Below, one piece after another: positions 9,307 through 21,300 of a DNA stretch of 34,078 bases (within the stretch, counting starts at the first letter, position 1; the number at the start of each line of letters is the position of its first letter). The notes beneath the pieces are model-generated. The model did no database searches, had not been told where the DNA came from, and saw only the letters and a list, made by a program, of their open reading frames with translations. The DNA lies in the NCBI GenBank assembly GCA_024196135.1, contig JAMQCK010000247.1:1-34078 (forward strand), written 5' to 3'. The DNA is from Pleurotus ostreatus/Saccharomyces cerevisiae fusant. Lineage: Eukaryota > Opisthokonta. The translations under genes were made by a program, and so were the position numbers.

Positions 9307-10724
9307 TCAATAAGCAGGTACGTACACCCCGATGGGCGCCGAATGCCATTTGGCAGGGTTCGCGCGTCGCCAGCCGGGCGGCAGCGGAGATGCTGACTCT
9401 GGTTCTGGAGGATGCATGACAGTGTCCTCCAAGGCCGGTGTAGTATCTTGATCGTTCGAGGTCTCGTCCGCCATAAGGGTCGCCAGCCGCTCCTCCATGA
9501 CAGCAGTAAAGTCGGGCCCCCATGGCGAGGATTTGCCCGGTTTGTGTTCTGCTTGAAGAACCGCAGAAACTTCGGCAAGTTCTGGGTCAGAGTCGCATAT
9601 GTAGCGGAGTAGTTCGGAGGCGCTGGGAGCCTTGTGAGCGAAGATGGCAACTGAAGGAGCAGTCTGACTCACGCCGGGAGCCTGTCGCGGGATTCGGGCC
9701 CCAGGCCTATGAGGAGCGCAGCAACAACGTCTGCATTCACGTCCTCTCGCTCGGCCTTGTCTGTCGAGGAGACGAACCACGCAGCCCACCGAGCAAGGCA
9801 AGCATCGTAAGACGGATCCTCGTTCGCCGAGCTGACAAGTTTCTGCGCGAACCGCAAGGCCGCAACAGCATAGAAAGAGGGATGCAACCCCTGCACATGC
9901 GCGAGCAGGTCCCGCCAAATTGCTACAGAGAGCGCGGGCGGCGCGAACCCCTCCTCGTCGTGCGTGCGCTTCTTCTTGGCTAGCGGGACGAGGGCGCCAG
10001 GCTCGAGGAGAGCGTCGCAGAGCTGGCCGAGGGCCCAGCGCGTGCGCGCCGCGGGGTCGGTAGACCAGTCGTGGGCTGCGGCAGCGACTGCTGCTTCCGC
10101 GAGCCAGCGCTCGACATCGCGGAGCGCGCCTGCCAGGATAGGCCGTTGCTTGGCGCGCAAGGATGCATCGCGAGCGACTGCTTTGGCTGCAGTGCGGTAC
10201 TGCTTTAGGGTTGGTGCGAGGGGACGAAGTGCTGGAGCGGCGTCGGTGGTGGGTGCAGGGGTGATGGTGGGGAGGAAGTAATTGTCGAGTAGCCAGCGCA
10301 TAGACTGGTTGGCGCCTTCTCGCAACAGCTCTAGACTTGGTAGGTCCTCGTGTGTCGCGGCATGTCGGAGCTCGACCAACCATGCTGGTAGCCCTATTTG
10401 CGCGGCGATGGCAGCGATCGAGCGCGCGTACACGCCGGATTGCAGAGGGTCGACTAGGCCATTGACTAGTCGGATGAGCGCGGCCGCGTACGCATGGCGA
10501 AGAGCAAGAGAGTTCGTCGCAGTCGCCTCATCTTGTACAATGGTCGTGAGGAGGGCTGCAGTGGATTCTAGGGCATGGGGGAGCGCAGTGATCGCACGCC
10601 AGGCAGCCAGGCGAGCAAGAGCCATCCTGTGCGCATCGACATCATTCCGGTCGTTGTATATCCACCCGCATAGCTGCTCCAACTCCCCCACCGACGCCCA
10701 GGGAACTCTTCGCGGGAGTCTCAT
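9307..10724 (-). CDS. LAS1: LAS1, pre-rRNA ITS2 endoribonuclease
   Basis: Las1 is the HEPN-fold nuclease that, with the kinase Grc3, cuts ITS2 during 60S ribosome maturation in the nucleus. Two exons, 10724-9673 and 9622-9307, give 455 residues. The conserved N-terminal domain starts RLPRRVPWASVGELEQLC. The HEPN active site RxxxxH is present as RHAATH (R120, H125), inside GLPAWLVELRHAATHEDLPS. The C-terminal part carries LLRYICDSDPEL and ends PIGVYVPAY, as in other fungal Las1 proteins. The single intron (9623-9672, 50 nt, phase 2) was chosen because a nearer CAG would leave an impossible 22-nt intron and break the frame. It is divergent from the 10996 gene, with 271 bp between starts and a TGACGTC site in the gap. 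Confidence 0.92.
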
Positions 10725-10995
10725 CGTCGTTGTAGATGACCTTCGAGTGAGAACAATACAATGACCAGCGGAGGGAAATCGAAGCGCCCGCCCGATCGCT
10801 GCGTCGATCGCGTCTCCCGTCAGCACAGCCACGGCCGAACACGCTGTTGTTGAACTTTCCCCACGATCCACGACTCTGTGACGTCCTGTGCACGCCCCTC
10901 CCCTCACGACTACCCCTTACGCCCTGCCTCACGATTACTGCTGCCATCTACGCGATTCACGATTCTCCTTCTATCTACTACGGTCCATCGTCGAC
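10725..10995. promoter_or_regulatory. Short bidirectional promoter, LAS1 / membrane protein
   Basis: 271 bp separate the divergent start codons of LAS1 (-) and the DUF7702-like gene (+). A seven-base half-CRE, TGACGTC, lies at 10879-10885, roughly central. No TATA box is evident, in keeping with a shared housekeeping-type promoter. Confidence 0.5.
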
Positions 10996-11979
10996 ATGCC
11001 TGATCTCGACGCGCGCGGGAAGATTGCGGCTGCCGAGCTTGCGTTCTACGTCCCGATTGCGATCGTGAGTCTCTTGCTGGTAATCCGGTATGCGTTCAGG
11101 CGCGATTCCGGGTGGTTCTTCTTGCTCTGGTTTGCCCTGGGTACGTCCCCTTCCCTCCCCATCGTATCCCGAGCTCATTTTTGCTAGTCCGAGTGACGGC
11201 GGGGGCGCTTCTCATTGCCGCTGAGCTCGTTACCCCGTACGACGAGGGTATCTGGACGGCTGCATGGGTCCTCAACGATGCCGGCCTTGGCTTCCTGCTG
11301 CTCTCCACCATCGGCTTCCTCGGTCTTGCGTACGTCCCCCTTCCCTCTCCGCCAAAACACCTCATTAACTGTGCGCAGAGGGCAGCACACCTACAGTGAA
11401 ATGATCAAGACCATGCACATGTACCGCTCCCTTGCCCTCGTCATCCTAGCTGCCATGGCTATCACCGCGGCAGGTGGGGGTGTCCAGGCTCACGCCGACC
11501 AGGACACCATTCGCACCGGGAAGATCCTCCGGCGGGTCGGCGCAGTGCTGTTCGGTCTTATTTGGGGACTGCTGACCATGCTGCACGTCCATGCGATGCG
11601 CAGCCACCACCTCATGCGCACCTGTGAGTCTGACGATTCAGTGTACGACCTGGGCTGACGCGTTCTGTAGACCGCAAGCGTGTATGTGCTATGCCTCAGT
11701 GCTCACGGCGCGTTACTGACCTTTTGGTAGCTCCTCTTCACTCTCTGGGTCGCGCTCCCCGTCCTCGGCGTCCGCGTCGCGTTCTCCATCCTCAACGCCT
11801 TCGGCTCGGCCGACGTCTTCGGATACCAACTCTCGCCGAATGCGACCCTCAGACCGTTCGCCTACACCCAAGAATGGGTCCGCTGGCTCGTCATGGGCCT
11901 CGTTATGGAGTACGCGGTCGTGCTCATCTACCTCGTCTCGAGCACTGGTGTCTCGAGGAGAAACAGGCTGGGCTACTAG
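10996..11979 (+). CDS. Seven-helix-like fungal membrane protein, DUF7702-like
   Basis: This is a polytopic membrane protein of unknown function. Five exons (10996-11140, 11188-11329, 11379-11623, 11671-11681, 11731-11979) give 263 residues with about seven hydrophobic segments, among them ELAFYVPIAIVSLLLVIRYA, ALLIAAELV, LGFLLLSTIGFLGLA, LALVILAAMAITAAGGGV and WLVMGLVMEYAVVLIYLVSS. The order of helices and the position after helix 2 resemble the fungal DUF7702 proteins, but I assign the family by general likeness only. Exon 4 is just 11 nt; both flanking introns (47 and 49 nt) have good donors, and skipping it would break the frame. The C-terminus is basic (SRRNRLGY). Confidence 0.8.
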
Positions 11980-12846
11980 ACGTGCTCGCTCGCCCGCTAC
12001 TGCTGGGAGCGCCCGCGGAAGCATACGGGATGCCTACCTGACGGCGTGGCATACAAGGTGCCACCCTAGCGTCTCGACTAGAACCAATATACTGACCTAT
12101 CTGTGATTTGTACTTGTATCTGTACTCGGTAATTTTCTATTTACCTATTCATCTGGGACGTTGCTTCACCTTCACCTCGGGACGGTGCCCACGTACTTGT
12201 TTAGGCGATACCACATACCGCTTAACGATAGTCCACGTCCTGTTGCACAATTCTACGTACAACAATGGTCAATGTCACCACGTACCGTACTACGCGCTCG
12301 ACCACTACTTACGATATATACGTAGAATGCCATGTTTGTACTCCCTCGACGCTGTTTGGGCCTGACAGCTCTCCACTTGTATGGGGCGAAGATGAAGGGT
12401 TTTCTAGGTTGTCCAGGGTCAGTGACAGGCATGTCTGTGTTTCTCCTGCAGCTCGCTGGAGATTAATCACCGACTCTGAACCAGGACGCCCGTCCTGCGC
12501 AAGCTCTGCGCCCACAAGCGAACAAACATCCGCGGATCAAACCCCCTCAACGGACAAACAAACCCGGAGGCAGAAACGGGGATGATCGGCCCGAGCCGCC
12601 CGGCTCCGCTATCTGTCCAGCGACCCCGCCTTGCAGATATGGCGGCTTGACTTGTAGCAATCACTGACCTGAATTGTTGCGAGCACCTACTACTTAGCGC
12701 GCGCCCGCCACGATCGAAGGCCCATTCAACTGCCCTTTGGCGCTCCGCGCTTCCCACAGAGATCCCTACATATACCGACTCGAACCTGACCAGACTCTCC
12801 TTTTCCCAAACGACGATCCTCACGACAGTCTGCACGCACCTGCACC
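11980..12846. promoter_or_regulatory. Intergenic region and amidohydrolase promoter
   Basis: 867 bp without a supported gene. The left half is AT-rich 3' flank of the preceding gene. A TATA-like ACATATACC lies at 12768-12776, about 70-80 bp before the ATG at 12847. The short ORFs here are not protein-like. Confidence 0.4.
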
Positions 12847-15538
12847 ATGTTCGACACGACGCCCCGGCCTGAGGTCGATGTGCATCCGAAGGCAGAGGAG
12901 GCGGGCCTCGTCAGGAAGGAGCTCTCGGAGACGACGCCGCTCCTCTCCAACGCTCGGCCGCGCACGAACTGGGCGAAGGTGACGCTGGCCGTCACCCTGG
13001 TGGCTGCGTACTATGCGGCGCTGCCCTTTGTATGGCGCTACCTCGATAGAGGGGATGCTGAGGGGAAGACGTACGCTGTGTGCACGAGGGATGCGCATGG
13101 TGTATATACTGTGGACGCGCAGAACACGGCGACGCAGTGCGTGGTTGTAAGGGATGAGGTGGTCGCGGACACGGGGTCTCTAGGTGCGTCCGCTCTTGCT
13201 TTTGCACGCGAATGAAGGCTCACCTCCTGGATAGACTTCGTCAAGGCTACCTATGGTGACATACATGTACACTTCGCGCCCGAAGGTGCCACAATCATAC
13301 CCGGAATGACCGGTGCGCCTGGTTCTATACCCACCATACCCCTCTCGTCTCATAGTAGTTGAATGAAGAGTCGCATATGCATACCCTTTTACATGGAAAC
13401 TATCGCATGCTACCCCTTGAAGAGGCGGAGAACATATCGGGTACGTCCTACGAAGAGGCATGCGCCAGCTTCAGCGTCTCACTGGTAGATCAGCTGCTGT
13501 TGCCCTCGTCCGCAGTTACATCCTCAGCGACCCAGATGTGTATAAGAACAAGTCAAAGGTTATTGAGGGCTTCGGCTGGGATAGCACGATATGGCCGGAG
13601 AAGCGATGGCCTACTGCTGTGCGTAACACCTTCAGCTAGCAGAGAGGGGTGCTCACGCCCACTCAGGCCGACCTCGACGCAGACGACATCGTCCGCGGCC
13701 GCCAGGTCGTCCTTCGCAGCAAGGATGCGCACTCGTACTGGGTGTCTGGCAAGACGATGGAGGTGAATGCTCCTTTCCCGGACGAGGTGGAGGGCGGGAA
13801 GATCGTCCGTGACAAAGATGGGGAGCCTGTAGGTGCGTCGCGCATATCTGCTCATTCCATTCTCCACGAAATGTGCTCACTCGGGCATGCAATGATAGGC
13901 GTCTTTGTCGACAACGCGCAGAACCTCATCGCATACCCTGCCTACACGGACGAGGATCTCCTGAAGAAGTTCAGCTATACTGCAAACGACGCGCTGTCGT
14001 ATGGAATTACGACAGTTCATGACGCGAAGCTGGATCCGAAGGAGATAGATTTCTTCCACAGGTGTGCAACCAGTCGCCCTGAATGCGTCTGCTTCTGACA
14101 GCCCTCAAAGGCAGGCATTGGCCGGTAATCTCAAGGTAGCTGGCATTGATTCATCATGCTGCCTAATAATTGACCCCTCGCCACATAGGTCCGTGTGTAT
14201 GGCATGCACTTCTTCGACGAGGACGAGGGGTACTTCGGGAACACCAGCAAGCCTGTCATCGGCGCCGGCAATGGCTTTTGGTCGCAGCGCAGTGTGAAGA
14301 TCGTTGCTGACGGTGCGCAGGATCATCACCTGGCTCTCAAGCTCGTTGGTATTGACCCTCAAATGTAGGTTCTCTACGTAGCCGGAGCTCATGTGTGAGT
14401 CAAGTCCTTTATTTGCTCCGTCCTCATAACTGACTTTACTAGCTATACGAAGACTATTCCGACGAAGCTGGCAACAGGGGCTTCATGCGTGTCCCCGCTG
14501 AAGTGCTCGAGGAGGTCATTCCGGCGTTCCTTAGGGATGGGTGGCAAGTGGTTAGTTCCTTGCTATGCCCTTTCTCTGCACATGTTAATACCTTCGATCG
14601 TATAGAATGTCCACGGCATCGGTGACCGCGCCAACGGTTACGTCGTCTCTGCCCTGGAGAAAGCGCTTGCTGGCGTCAACGTGACTGCAGCGCGTCCGCG
14701 AATTGAGCATGCGCAAATCATGACTGATGAGGATATTGAGCGGCTTGGGAAGCTTGGTGGTATGTAGACCCTTTGCTTGGTCGCGAACGGTACGCTGAGC
14801 GATCCACAGTCATTGCTAGCATTCAGCCAACACATGTGTAAGGACTTTGCAACGAAGTGACAAGCTTCGAAGCTCACGACGATGCAGGACCGACGACATG
14901 TGGTATGCGCAGGATCGTCTTGTAAGACCGCCCTCTTCATCATGTTTAGTCTCCGTCTGATCGCCCACAGGGCCCCAAGCGCATTGAAGGCCTCTACGCC
15001 TTCCGCAAAATCATGGACGCCGGCTCGCGCATCACATTGGGCTCCGACTCTCCCGTCGAAACCATGAACCCTATCGCGGGCATTTACGCAGCGATAACGC
15101 GCCTCACCGCGGACGGACGATCGCCTCATGGGTCGCGCGGCTGGTGAGTGCTGCGCATATTTTATCTACTGTAGCCACCTGCCGTCGTATCCCGCTCCCG
15201 CTGACGTCTCCGCTCATCGACAGGTTCCCGGAGCAGCGCCTCACGCGGCTGGAGGCTTTGCGCGGTGAGTGGGCGGAGCCTGTCCGCTGTTCATGACGGC
15301 GGAGCGCAGTCGATGGCGGAGGACAATGTCTAATCGCGGCGGCTTTTGTCTAGGATACACGATCGACGCCGCGTATGCCGCGTTCACGGAGGATCGCTTG
15401 GGCTCGCTGGAGCGCGGGAAGCGGGCCGACTTTGTGGTGCTTTCGCAGGATGTGATGAAGGTGCCGGTGGAGGATATGTTGAAGACGAAGGTGCTTGCGA
15501 CGGCGATTGACGGGAAGGTGGTATATGGGGCGTTGTGA
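12847..15538 (+). CDS. Membrane-anchored amidohydrolase (amidohydrolase 3, YtcJ-like)
   Basis: A metal-dependent hydrolase of the amidohydrolase-3 family; substrate unknown. Sixteen exons: 12847-13183, 13235-13312, 13369-13440, 13494-13618, 13667-13832, 13899-14061, 14111-14135, 14189-14312, 14369-14394, 14443-14550, 14606-14759, 14810-14837, 14888-14921, 14971-15143, 15224-15264 and 15354-15538, 612 residues. The metal site HxH is in ESHMHTLLHGN; further signatures are GITTVHDAK, RVYGMHFFDED, QVNVHGIGDRA, ITLGSDSPVETMNP and ERGKRADFVVLSQDV. An N-terminal cytosolic tail holds an acidic dileucine (ETTPLL, residues 28-33), then one membrane helix (about 44-63), predicting a type II protein with a lumenal or outside catalytic domain. 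Exon 3 and exon 7 use AAG acceptors; the exon 7 start could instead be 14102. Several exons are under 45 nt. Confidence 0.88.
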
Positions 15539-16057
15539 AGGTCCATCTTTTGTCTGGGATACCATATTCACTGTAGGTAGACAGTATAGTTCATAACGAA
15601 AAGTACACTCGTTCGGAATACGCTTGTCATTTTTTTCTTGCCGACACTGCTCGATTTAGTGCTGCTTTACGGCCGAGCCGAAACCTGCAGAGAAGCTCCG
15701 CTCCGTGCATTCGGACTTCCTTTTGTGGGAGCTTCCTCACCTTTCCCTCGAGGATGGTGAAGCGTCGCAGGTTGCTTCGCTTCAATGACCAGCTTCCTTC
15801 GTAAGGCAGCAAGTCGACAAGTTGTGGGTCCGAGGCGTTGATCGCCCGTGGGGTAGCCAATAATGGCCCGATTTGGACACCCCTGGACCTGAATAATTCA
15901 ATAGCTTCCGCGCGGCGCCCAAGGAATCTCGGCCCTCGCGGCGCTCGCTAGCCGGCTTGGATGGAAATAAATAATGCCAGGCATCGCCCGTGCCGCGAGG
16001 ACACCTCTCTCCTCCCACCATCACCTCCTAATACCCTCCCTTTCCCTCACTTGAGCT
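15539..16057. promoter_or_regulatory. GH72 promoter region
   Basis: This 519-bp spacer lies between two genes read in the same direction. The AT-rich AAATAAATAA at 15965-15974 sits about 85-95 bp before the GH72 ATG and may act as its TATA element. The minus-strand ORF at 15627-15860 begins only with TTG and is not accepted as a gene. Confidence 0.4.
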
Positions 16058-17967
16058 ATGCGCGTCACCCGCGCAGCAGCGGCGCTCGCCCTCGCGGCCT
16101 CCGTCCAGGCGATCTCGAAAATTAGCCGGAAAGGCCGCTACCTGTACGATGACAGTGGTTCCCGCTTCTACATCAAGGGCGTCGCCTACCAGGAGCAGGG
16201 TGCGTAGCGCGCAGGGAAGAGGGGGAAGGCGGAACTGACGTCCACGCGTAGGCACTGTCGTCCAGAGCAGCGACAACAGCTTCGGCGAGCCGTCGACGTT
16301 CATCGACCCGCTGTCCTCGGGGAGCGCCTGCAAGCGCGATGTTTCGTACCTGCAGGACCTTGGCGTGAACACCATCCGCGTGTACAGCGTCAACTCCTCC
16401 CTCGATCATGACGACTGCATGAAGACGTTCAGTGATGCAGGGATTTACACTATGTGCGCTTGGCTGCCTTGGCCTCCTTTGCCTGCTCTGCTGACCCTCC
16501 GCCCAGAATCGACCTGTCCTTACCCTTGAACGGGTCTATTGACCGCGCTTCCCCTTCGTGGTCTACAAACCTACTCGACCAGTACCTCACGACTATCGAC
16601 GTATTCTCCGGTTATGACAATGTTCTCGCGTACAATGTTGGAAACGAGGTCGTTATTGGCGTCAACACGACCGTCGCCGCGCCCTTCATCAAGGCCGCCG
16701 CGCGCGACGTGAAGGCTTACTTGTGAGTACTTAGTGTTTCGCCAAGGTACTCGTTCCTTACAGTGTGCAGGAAATCCAAGAGCTCGGACGTCTTAGTCGG
16801 CTACGCAGCCATTGACGGCACACCAAACTGGCGCGACCCGCTTGCGAACTACCTGACGTGCGACCCCAACGGCAAAGGTTCCGGCGACTATGCCATCGAT
16901 CTTTACGGCCTCAACAACTAGTGAGCTGGCATCTTGCACACGCGTACTCGTTGATTCTCACACATACATAGCGAATGGTGCGGTGACTCCACCTACGAGG
17001 AAGCCTATGCGGGCACGAATGGCGATTACGCCGGCCTCAGCATCCCGGCGTACTTCTCAGAGTTTGGCTGTGTCGAGTCTGGTCAGACGCGCACCTGGAG
17101 CGAAGTCGAGGCGCTGTACAGCGATGACATGACCGACATTTGGTCCGGCGGCCTGGCGTTCTCCTACTTTCCAGCGGAGAGTGCGGCTGGTCAGTTCGGC
17201 ATGGTCACCGTCTCCGATGACGGCAACAGCATCACCACAAGCGACGATTTCAACAACCTGAAGGAGCAGTACAACAAGGTCTCCCCTTCGAATGACCCGT
17301 CGTCCAGCTCGGATAACTACATCAACTGCTTTGCCACCAACGATACTTGGCTTGCATCGAACACGCTCCCTCCCACCCCGAACGAAAAGCAGTGCGAATG
17401 CTTGGAGTCGAACCTCAGCTGCCAGTTCACGCCTGCGACGGCCAACTACAGCACTGTCGTTGGCGAGCTCTTGAACTATGCTTGCAGCACTCTCGGTTCG
17501 CAGGGTGCCAGCTGCGACGACATTGGTGCTGACGGCGGTACGGGCACGTACGGTATCGTGTCCGGCTGCGACTCCAGTATGTTTTGCTCTCTTCAAGGTC
17601 AATGCTGTTTGCTTACCATGTTGCAGCGATCAAGCTTTCCTACGTGATGAGCTTGTTCTACGAGGCGAACGACAACAATGCGCAGGCATGCAGCTTCAAC
17701 GGCAACGGCACCGTCAACTCTCAGTCCACCGAGTCTGCGGCCTCTGGCGCTAGCGCGTGTGTCTCGCCGTCCGTCTTCACGCCGACTGCACCTGCCAACG
17801 AGCCAAGCTCGACTGGAGGTTCTGGCAGCGGTGGCAGCAGCAGCAGCGGGTCGAGCAGCTCGGACGAGAACGCCGCGGCGGATATCTGGGCCGACAAGCG
17901 CGCCTTCGCCGGCATGGGCATCGCTGTCGTTGTCTCAATGGTCAGCGCCGTCTGGACGCTCCTCTAG
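16058..17967 (+). CDS. GPI-anchored 1,3-beta-glucanosyltransferase (GH72, GAS/GEL type)
   Basis: This wall enzyme cuts beta-1,3-glucan and transfers the fragment to another chain, elongating wall glucan at the cell surface. Six exons (16058-16199, 16252-16453, 16507-16722, 16771-16920, 16972-17576, 17627-17967) give 551 residues. A signal peptide occupies 1-18 (MRVTRAAAALALAASVQA). The GH72 domain has acid/base E162 in YNVGNEVV and nucleophile E267 in AYFSEFGC, matching the spacing in the family. A Cys-rich X8/CBM43 module follows (CECLESNLSCQF; YACSTLGSQGASCDD), so it belongs to the GH72+ group. A Ser/Gly linker then leads to a GPI signal: a probable omega site near SSSDENAAA and a hydrophobic end FAGMGIAVVVSMVSAVWTLL. 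Expected location: plasma membrane or wall. Confidence 0.95.
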
Positions 17968-18315
17968 GCATCAGCCAGAGATGTTCGTGATCACGTTCGA
18001 GTTCGTGTAATGCAGACTTTGACCATCGCTATTGGACTTTCAGCTTTCAGGCTAGTAATCTTCAAGTGTATCTACTTCACGGCTGTATGTACTGCGCCTT
18101 GTACCCTCGTACTCTATACCTTATTGTGCAGATACTATTGAGACTTTGTTTGGAGCTTTTGCTGCTGTGTTGTGTTGTCAGTTGCTTGTTGAGGTTGGTC
18201 CAAGCCTGCGTTGATCTGAGCCTACGCCACAAAGTCAATGGCCACCGCGTGACGGCCGACGCGAACGTGACGGGCAATTATCCAACACCTTGCACACTTG
18301 CCTTGTTCCCCCACC
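17968..18315. other. Intergenic region between GH72 and ISWI genes
   Basis: 348 bp combining the GH72 3' flank and the ISWI promoter. I see no gene and no clear TATA box; ISWI probably has a TATA-less housekeeping promoter. Confidence 0.4.
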
Positions 18316-21300
18316 ATGAGTGTACGCGCTTCCCCTTCCCCCGCTGCTGTCCCTGACCCGCTCGCACAGTCCGCTGGCCCCGAACCCATGGAGGAAGATA
18401 TGCTCAGCGACGCGGTTCCCAGCAACATAGTCTCGCGACAGGTGCGCGTCTGGCGTATTGATGGACTTGGGCATATACTGACAATGGTGCAGCCCAGCAA
18501 TGGCGCGAGCGAGGAGCCTGAAGAGGCCCCGGAGAAGGATGAGCTGGAGAGCGAGGGCGGCCAAGATGTGCGTCGCATATCCTCCATACAAATGCAGTGA
18601 CTGACGCGACCCATCCAGGACGGCGACTATGCTGATCCCAAGTCTACACCAAAGAGGCGGGGCAGGAAGACGGAGAAGCAGAAGGCCGCCGACTCGAGCT
18701 TATTGAAGAAGCGGGAGGAGATGGACAAGAACAAGGTGCGTGGGCATGCTGTCATTATGCGCGCCCATTGCTAACCTCGCGTATCCCAGATCACCGACGC
18801 AGTGAAGCGCTATTCCTACTTGCTCGGCCAGACAGATCTATTCAAGCACTTCGTGGACATTAGGGTACGATCATTTTCGCCTCCATAGACGCGTTGCTCA
18901 TCCCCTTCAAGCGCGCTCAAGATCCCGAGTATGCCGCCATGATGGACGCACAGCCCAAGCCGAAGGGCAGGGGACGCAAGAAGACGATGTTGGTGCTCCT
19001 TTCCTCCACCTTTACTGTTGCTGACAAAGCATACCCGCAGCGATGCCAGCACGCGCCATCGCAAGTCTGAAAAGGAGGAAGATGAGGAGCTTCTGAAAGA
19101 GGGCGAGCGTGCCGTTGATGGCAGCGACCAACCCTACGTGTTCGAAGAGTCCCCAAGCTGTGCGTCCCCCTACGACTGCGCTGTGGGCAGTGACTGATCG
19201 TTTTTTCTAGTCATTAACGGCACTATGCGAGCATACCAATTGCAGGGTCTCAACTGGATGGTGTCGCTACATCACAATGGGTTGAACGGCATCCTTGCAG
19301 ACGAGATGGTGCGTGGCTCCTCACTTATTGGACGCTGCCTAACTCTGCTCTAGGGTCTCGGCAAGACACTGCAAACCATCTCGTTCCTCGCCTACCTCAA
19401 GCACCACCATGGTATCAAGGGCCCTCACCTCATCATCGTCCCGAAGTCTACTTTGCGCAACTGGGAGCGCGAGTTTGAGAAGTGGACACCCGACTTCAAG
19501 GCCGTCGTCCTCACTGGGTCCAAGGAGGAGCGTGCGGAGATTGTGGCGAGCCGCCTCATCACCGAGGACTTCGAAGTCTGCATCACGTCCTACGAAATCT
19601 GTCTCATCGAGAAGAGCGCACTCAAGAAGTTCTCGTTCGAGTACATCGTCATCGACGAGGCCCACCGCATCAAGAACGTCGACTCCATTCTCTCCGAAGT
19701 CGTCCGCTCGTTCATCTCGCGTGGTAGGCTGCTCATCACGGGCACGCCGCTGCAAAACAACTTGCAGGAGCTGTTCGCGTTGCTTAACTTCATCTGCCCT
19801 GAGATCTTCAGGGACTACAAGGACCTGGACAGCTTCCTGCATAAGGACACGGGTGATGGTGTGGACGAGGAGGAGAAGAGCAAGCGTGTGGTTGAGGCTC
19901 TCCACAAGATCCTGCGCCCCTTCCTTCTGCGGCGTGTCAAGTCCGATGTCGAGAAGAACTTGTTGCCGAGTAAGTGTTGATGTTCACTTCGGAGACATAT
20001 TGCTGACTTGATCTCTAGAGAAGGAGATCAACATATACGTCGGCTTGAGTGACATGCAAAGGAAGTGGTACCGCTCGGTCCTCGAGAAGGATATCGACGC
20101 CGTCAACGGTCTCACCGGCAAGAAGGAGGGCAAGACGCGGCTGATGAACATGGTCATGCAGCTGCGCAAAGTGACTTGCCATCCGTACTTGTTTGATGGC
20201 GCTGAACCAGGCCCGCCCTACACCACCGACGAGCATCTTGTAGAGAACTGCGGCAAGATGCTTATTCTCGACAAGCTGCTGAAGTCGATGAAGGAGAAGG
20301 GCTCCCGTGTGCTCATCTTCAGTCAGATGAGCCGTATGCTCGACATCCTTGAGGACTACTGCCTCTTCCGTGGCTACAGTACGTTTACTCCTGTTCAAGC
20401 TTATATACCTAGCTGACACCTACTGCAGAGTACTGCCGTATCGATGGTGGAACTGCCCACGACGACCGTATTACCGCCATCGACGAGTACAACAAGCCCG
20501 ACAGCGACAAGTTCATCTTCCTGCTCACCACGCGCGCTGGTGGTCTCGGTATCAACTTGACCACCGCCGACATCGTCGTCCTGTACGACAGTGATTGGAA
20601 CCCGCAGGCGGATCTGCAGGCCATGGACCGTGCTCATCGTATCGGTCAGACCAAGCAGGTCTACGTCTTCCGCTTCATCACGGAAGGTAGTGTTGAGGAG
20701 CGCATGTTGGAGAGAGCAGCTCAGAAGTTGCGGCTCGACCAGCTTGTCATCCAGCAGGGAAGGCAACAGCAGTCGAAAGGTCAGTAGTCTGATATGCCGC
20801 TTGAATGCATTTATTGACATCCCTACAGCCGCCAACAAGGAAGAGCTGCTCGACATGATTACCCACGGCGCTGAGAAGATCATGAACGCCTCCGACGAGC
20901 TTCTTATCAACGACGACATTGACGAGATCATCCACCGCGGCGAGCAGCGGACTCACGAGCTGAACAGCAAGTACGAAGGCCTCAACCTCGAGGACCTGAG
21001 CAACTTCAAGTCCGATGCGTCCGTGCAGCAGTGGGAGGGCGAGGACTTCCGGAGCAAGAAGAACCTGAACTTCAACATGATCTCCCTGGCGAAGCGCGAG
21101 CGCAAGTCGAACTACTCCGTCGACAACTACTTCAAGGATACCTTGCGCGCTGGACCTGCGAAGGTGGATAAGGCGCCGAAGTTGCCCAAGGCACCGAAGC
21201 AGGTTACTGTGTAAGTTCTAGTCGTTGCGTTGTCAGGTTCATGTCGCTCATAGTTTTCGTAGTCAGGACTTCCAATTCTTCCCTCCGGAACTCACGCAAC

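Noticed and set aside
9651..9672. A 22-nt intron in LAS1 ending at the nearest CAG
   Set aside because: Too short for splicing and it breaks the frame. The acceptor at 9623-9624 gives a 50-nt intron and a good C-terminus.
9964..10764. Open + strand frames (105 and 160 codons) opposite LAS1
   Set aside because: Antisense shadows of a well-conserved LAS1 coding exon. No motif or splice structure supports them.
14360..14400. Apparent one-base frameshift in the amidohydrolase near exon 9
   Set aside because: The donor GTGAGT at 14395 and acceptor before 14443 restore the frame (DGSLRSRSSCLYEDY), so no frameshift is needed.
15627..15860. 77-codon minus-strand ORF between the amidohydrolase and GH72 genes
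   Set aside because: It opens only with a TTG codon and lies in the GH72 promoter. No upstream exon was found.
19409..20011. 200-codon + strand ORF overlapping ISWI exon 8
   Set aside because: Ser/Arg-rich shadow frame of the helicase core, which is clearly coded in another frame.
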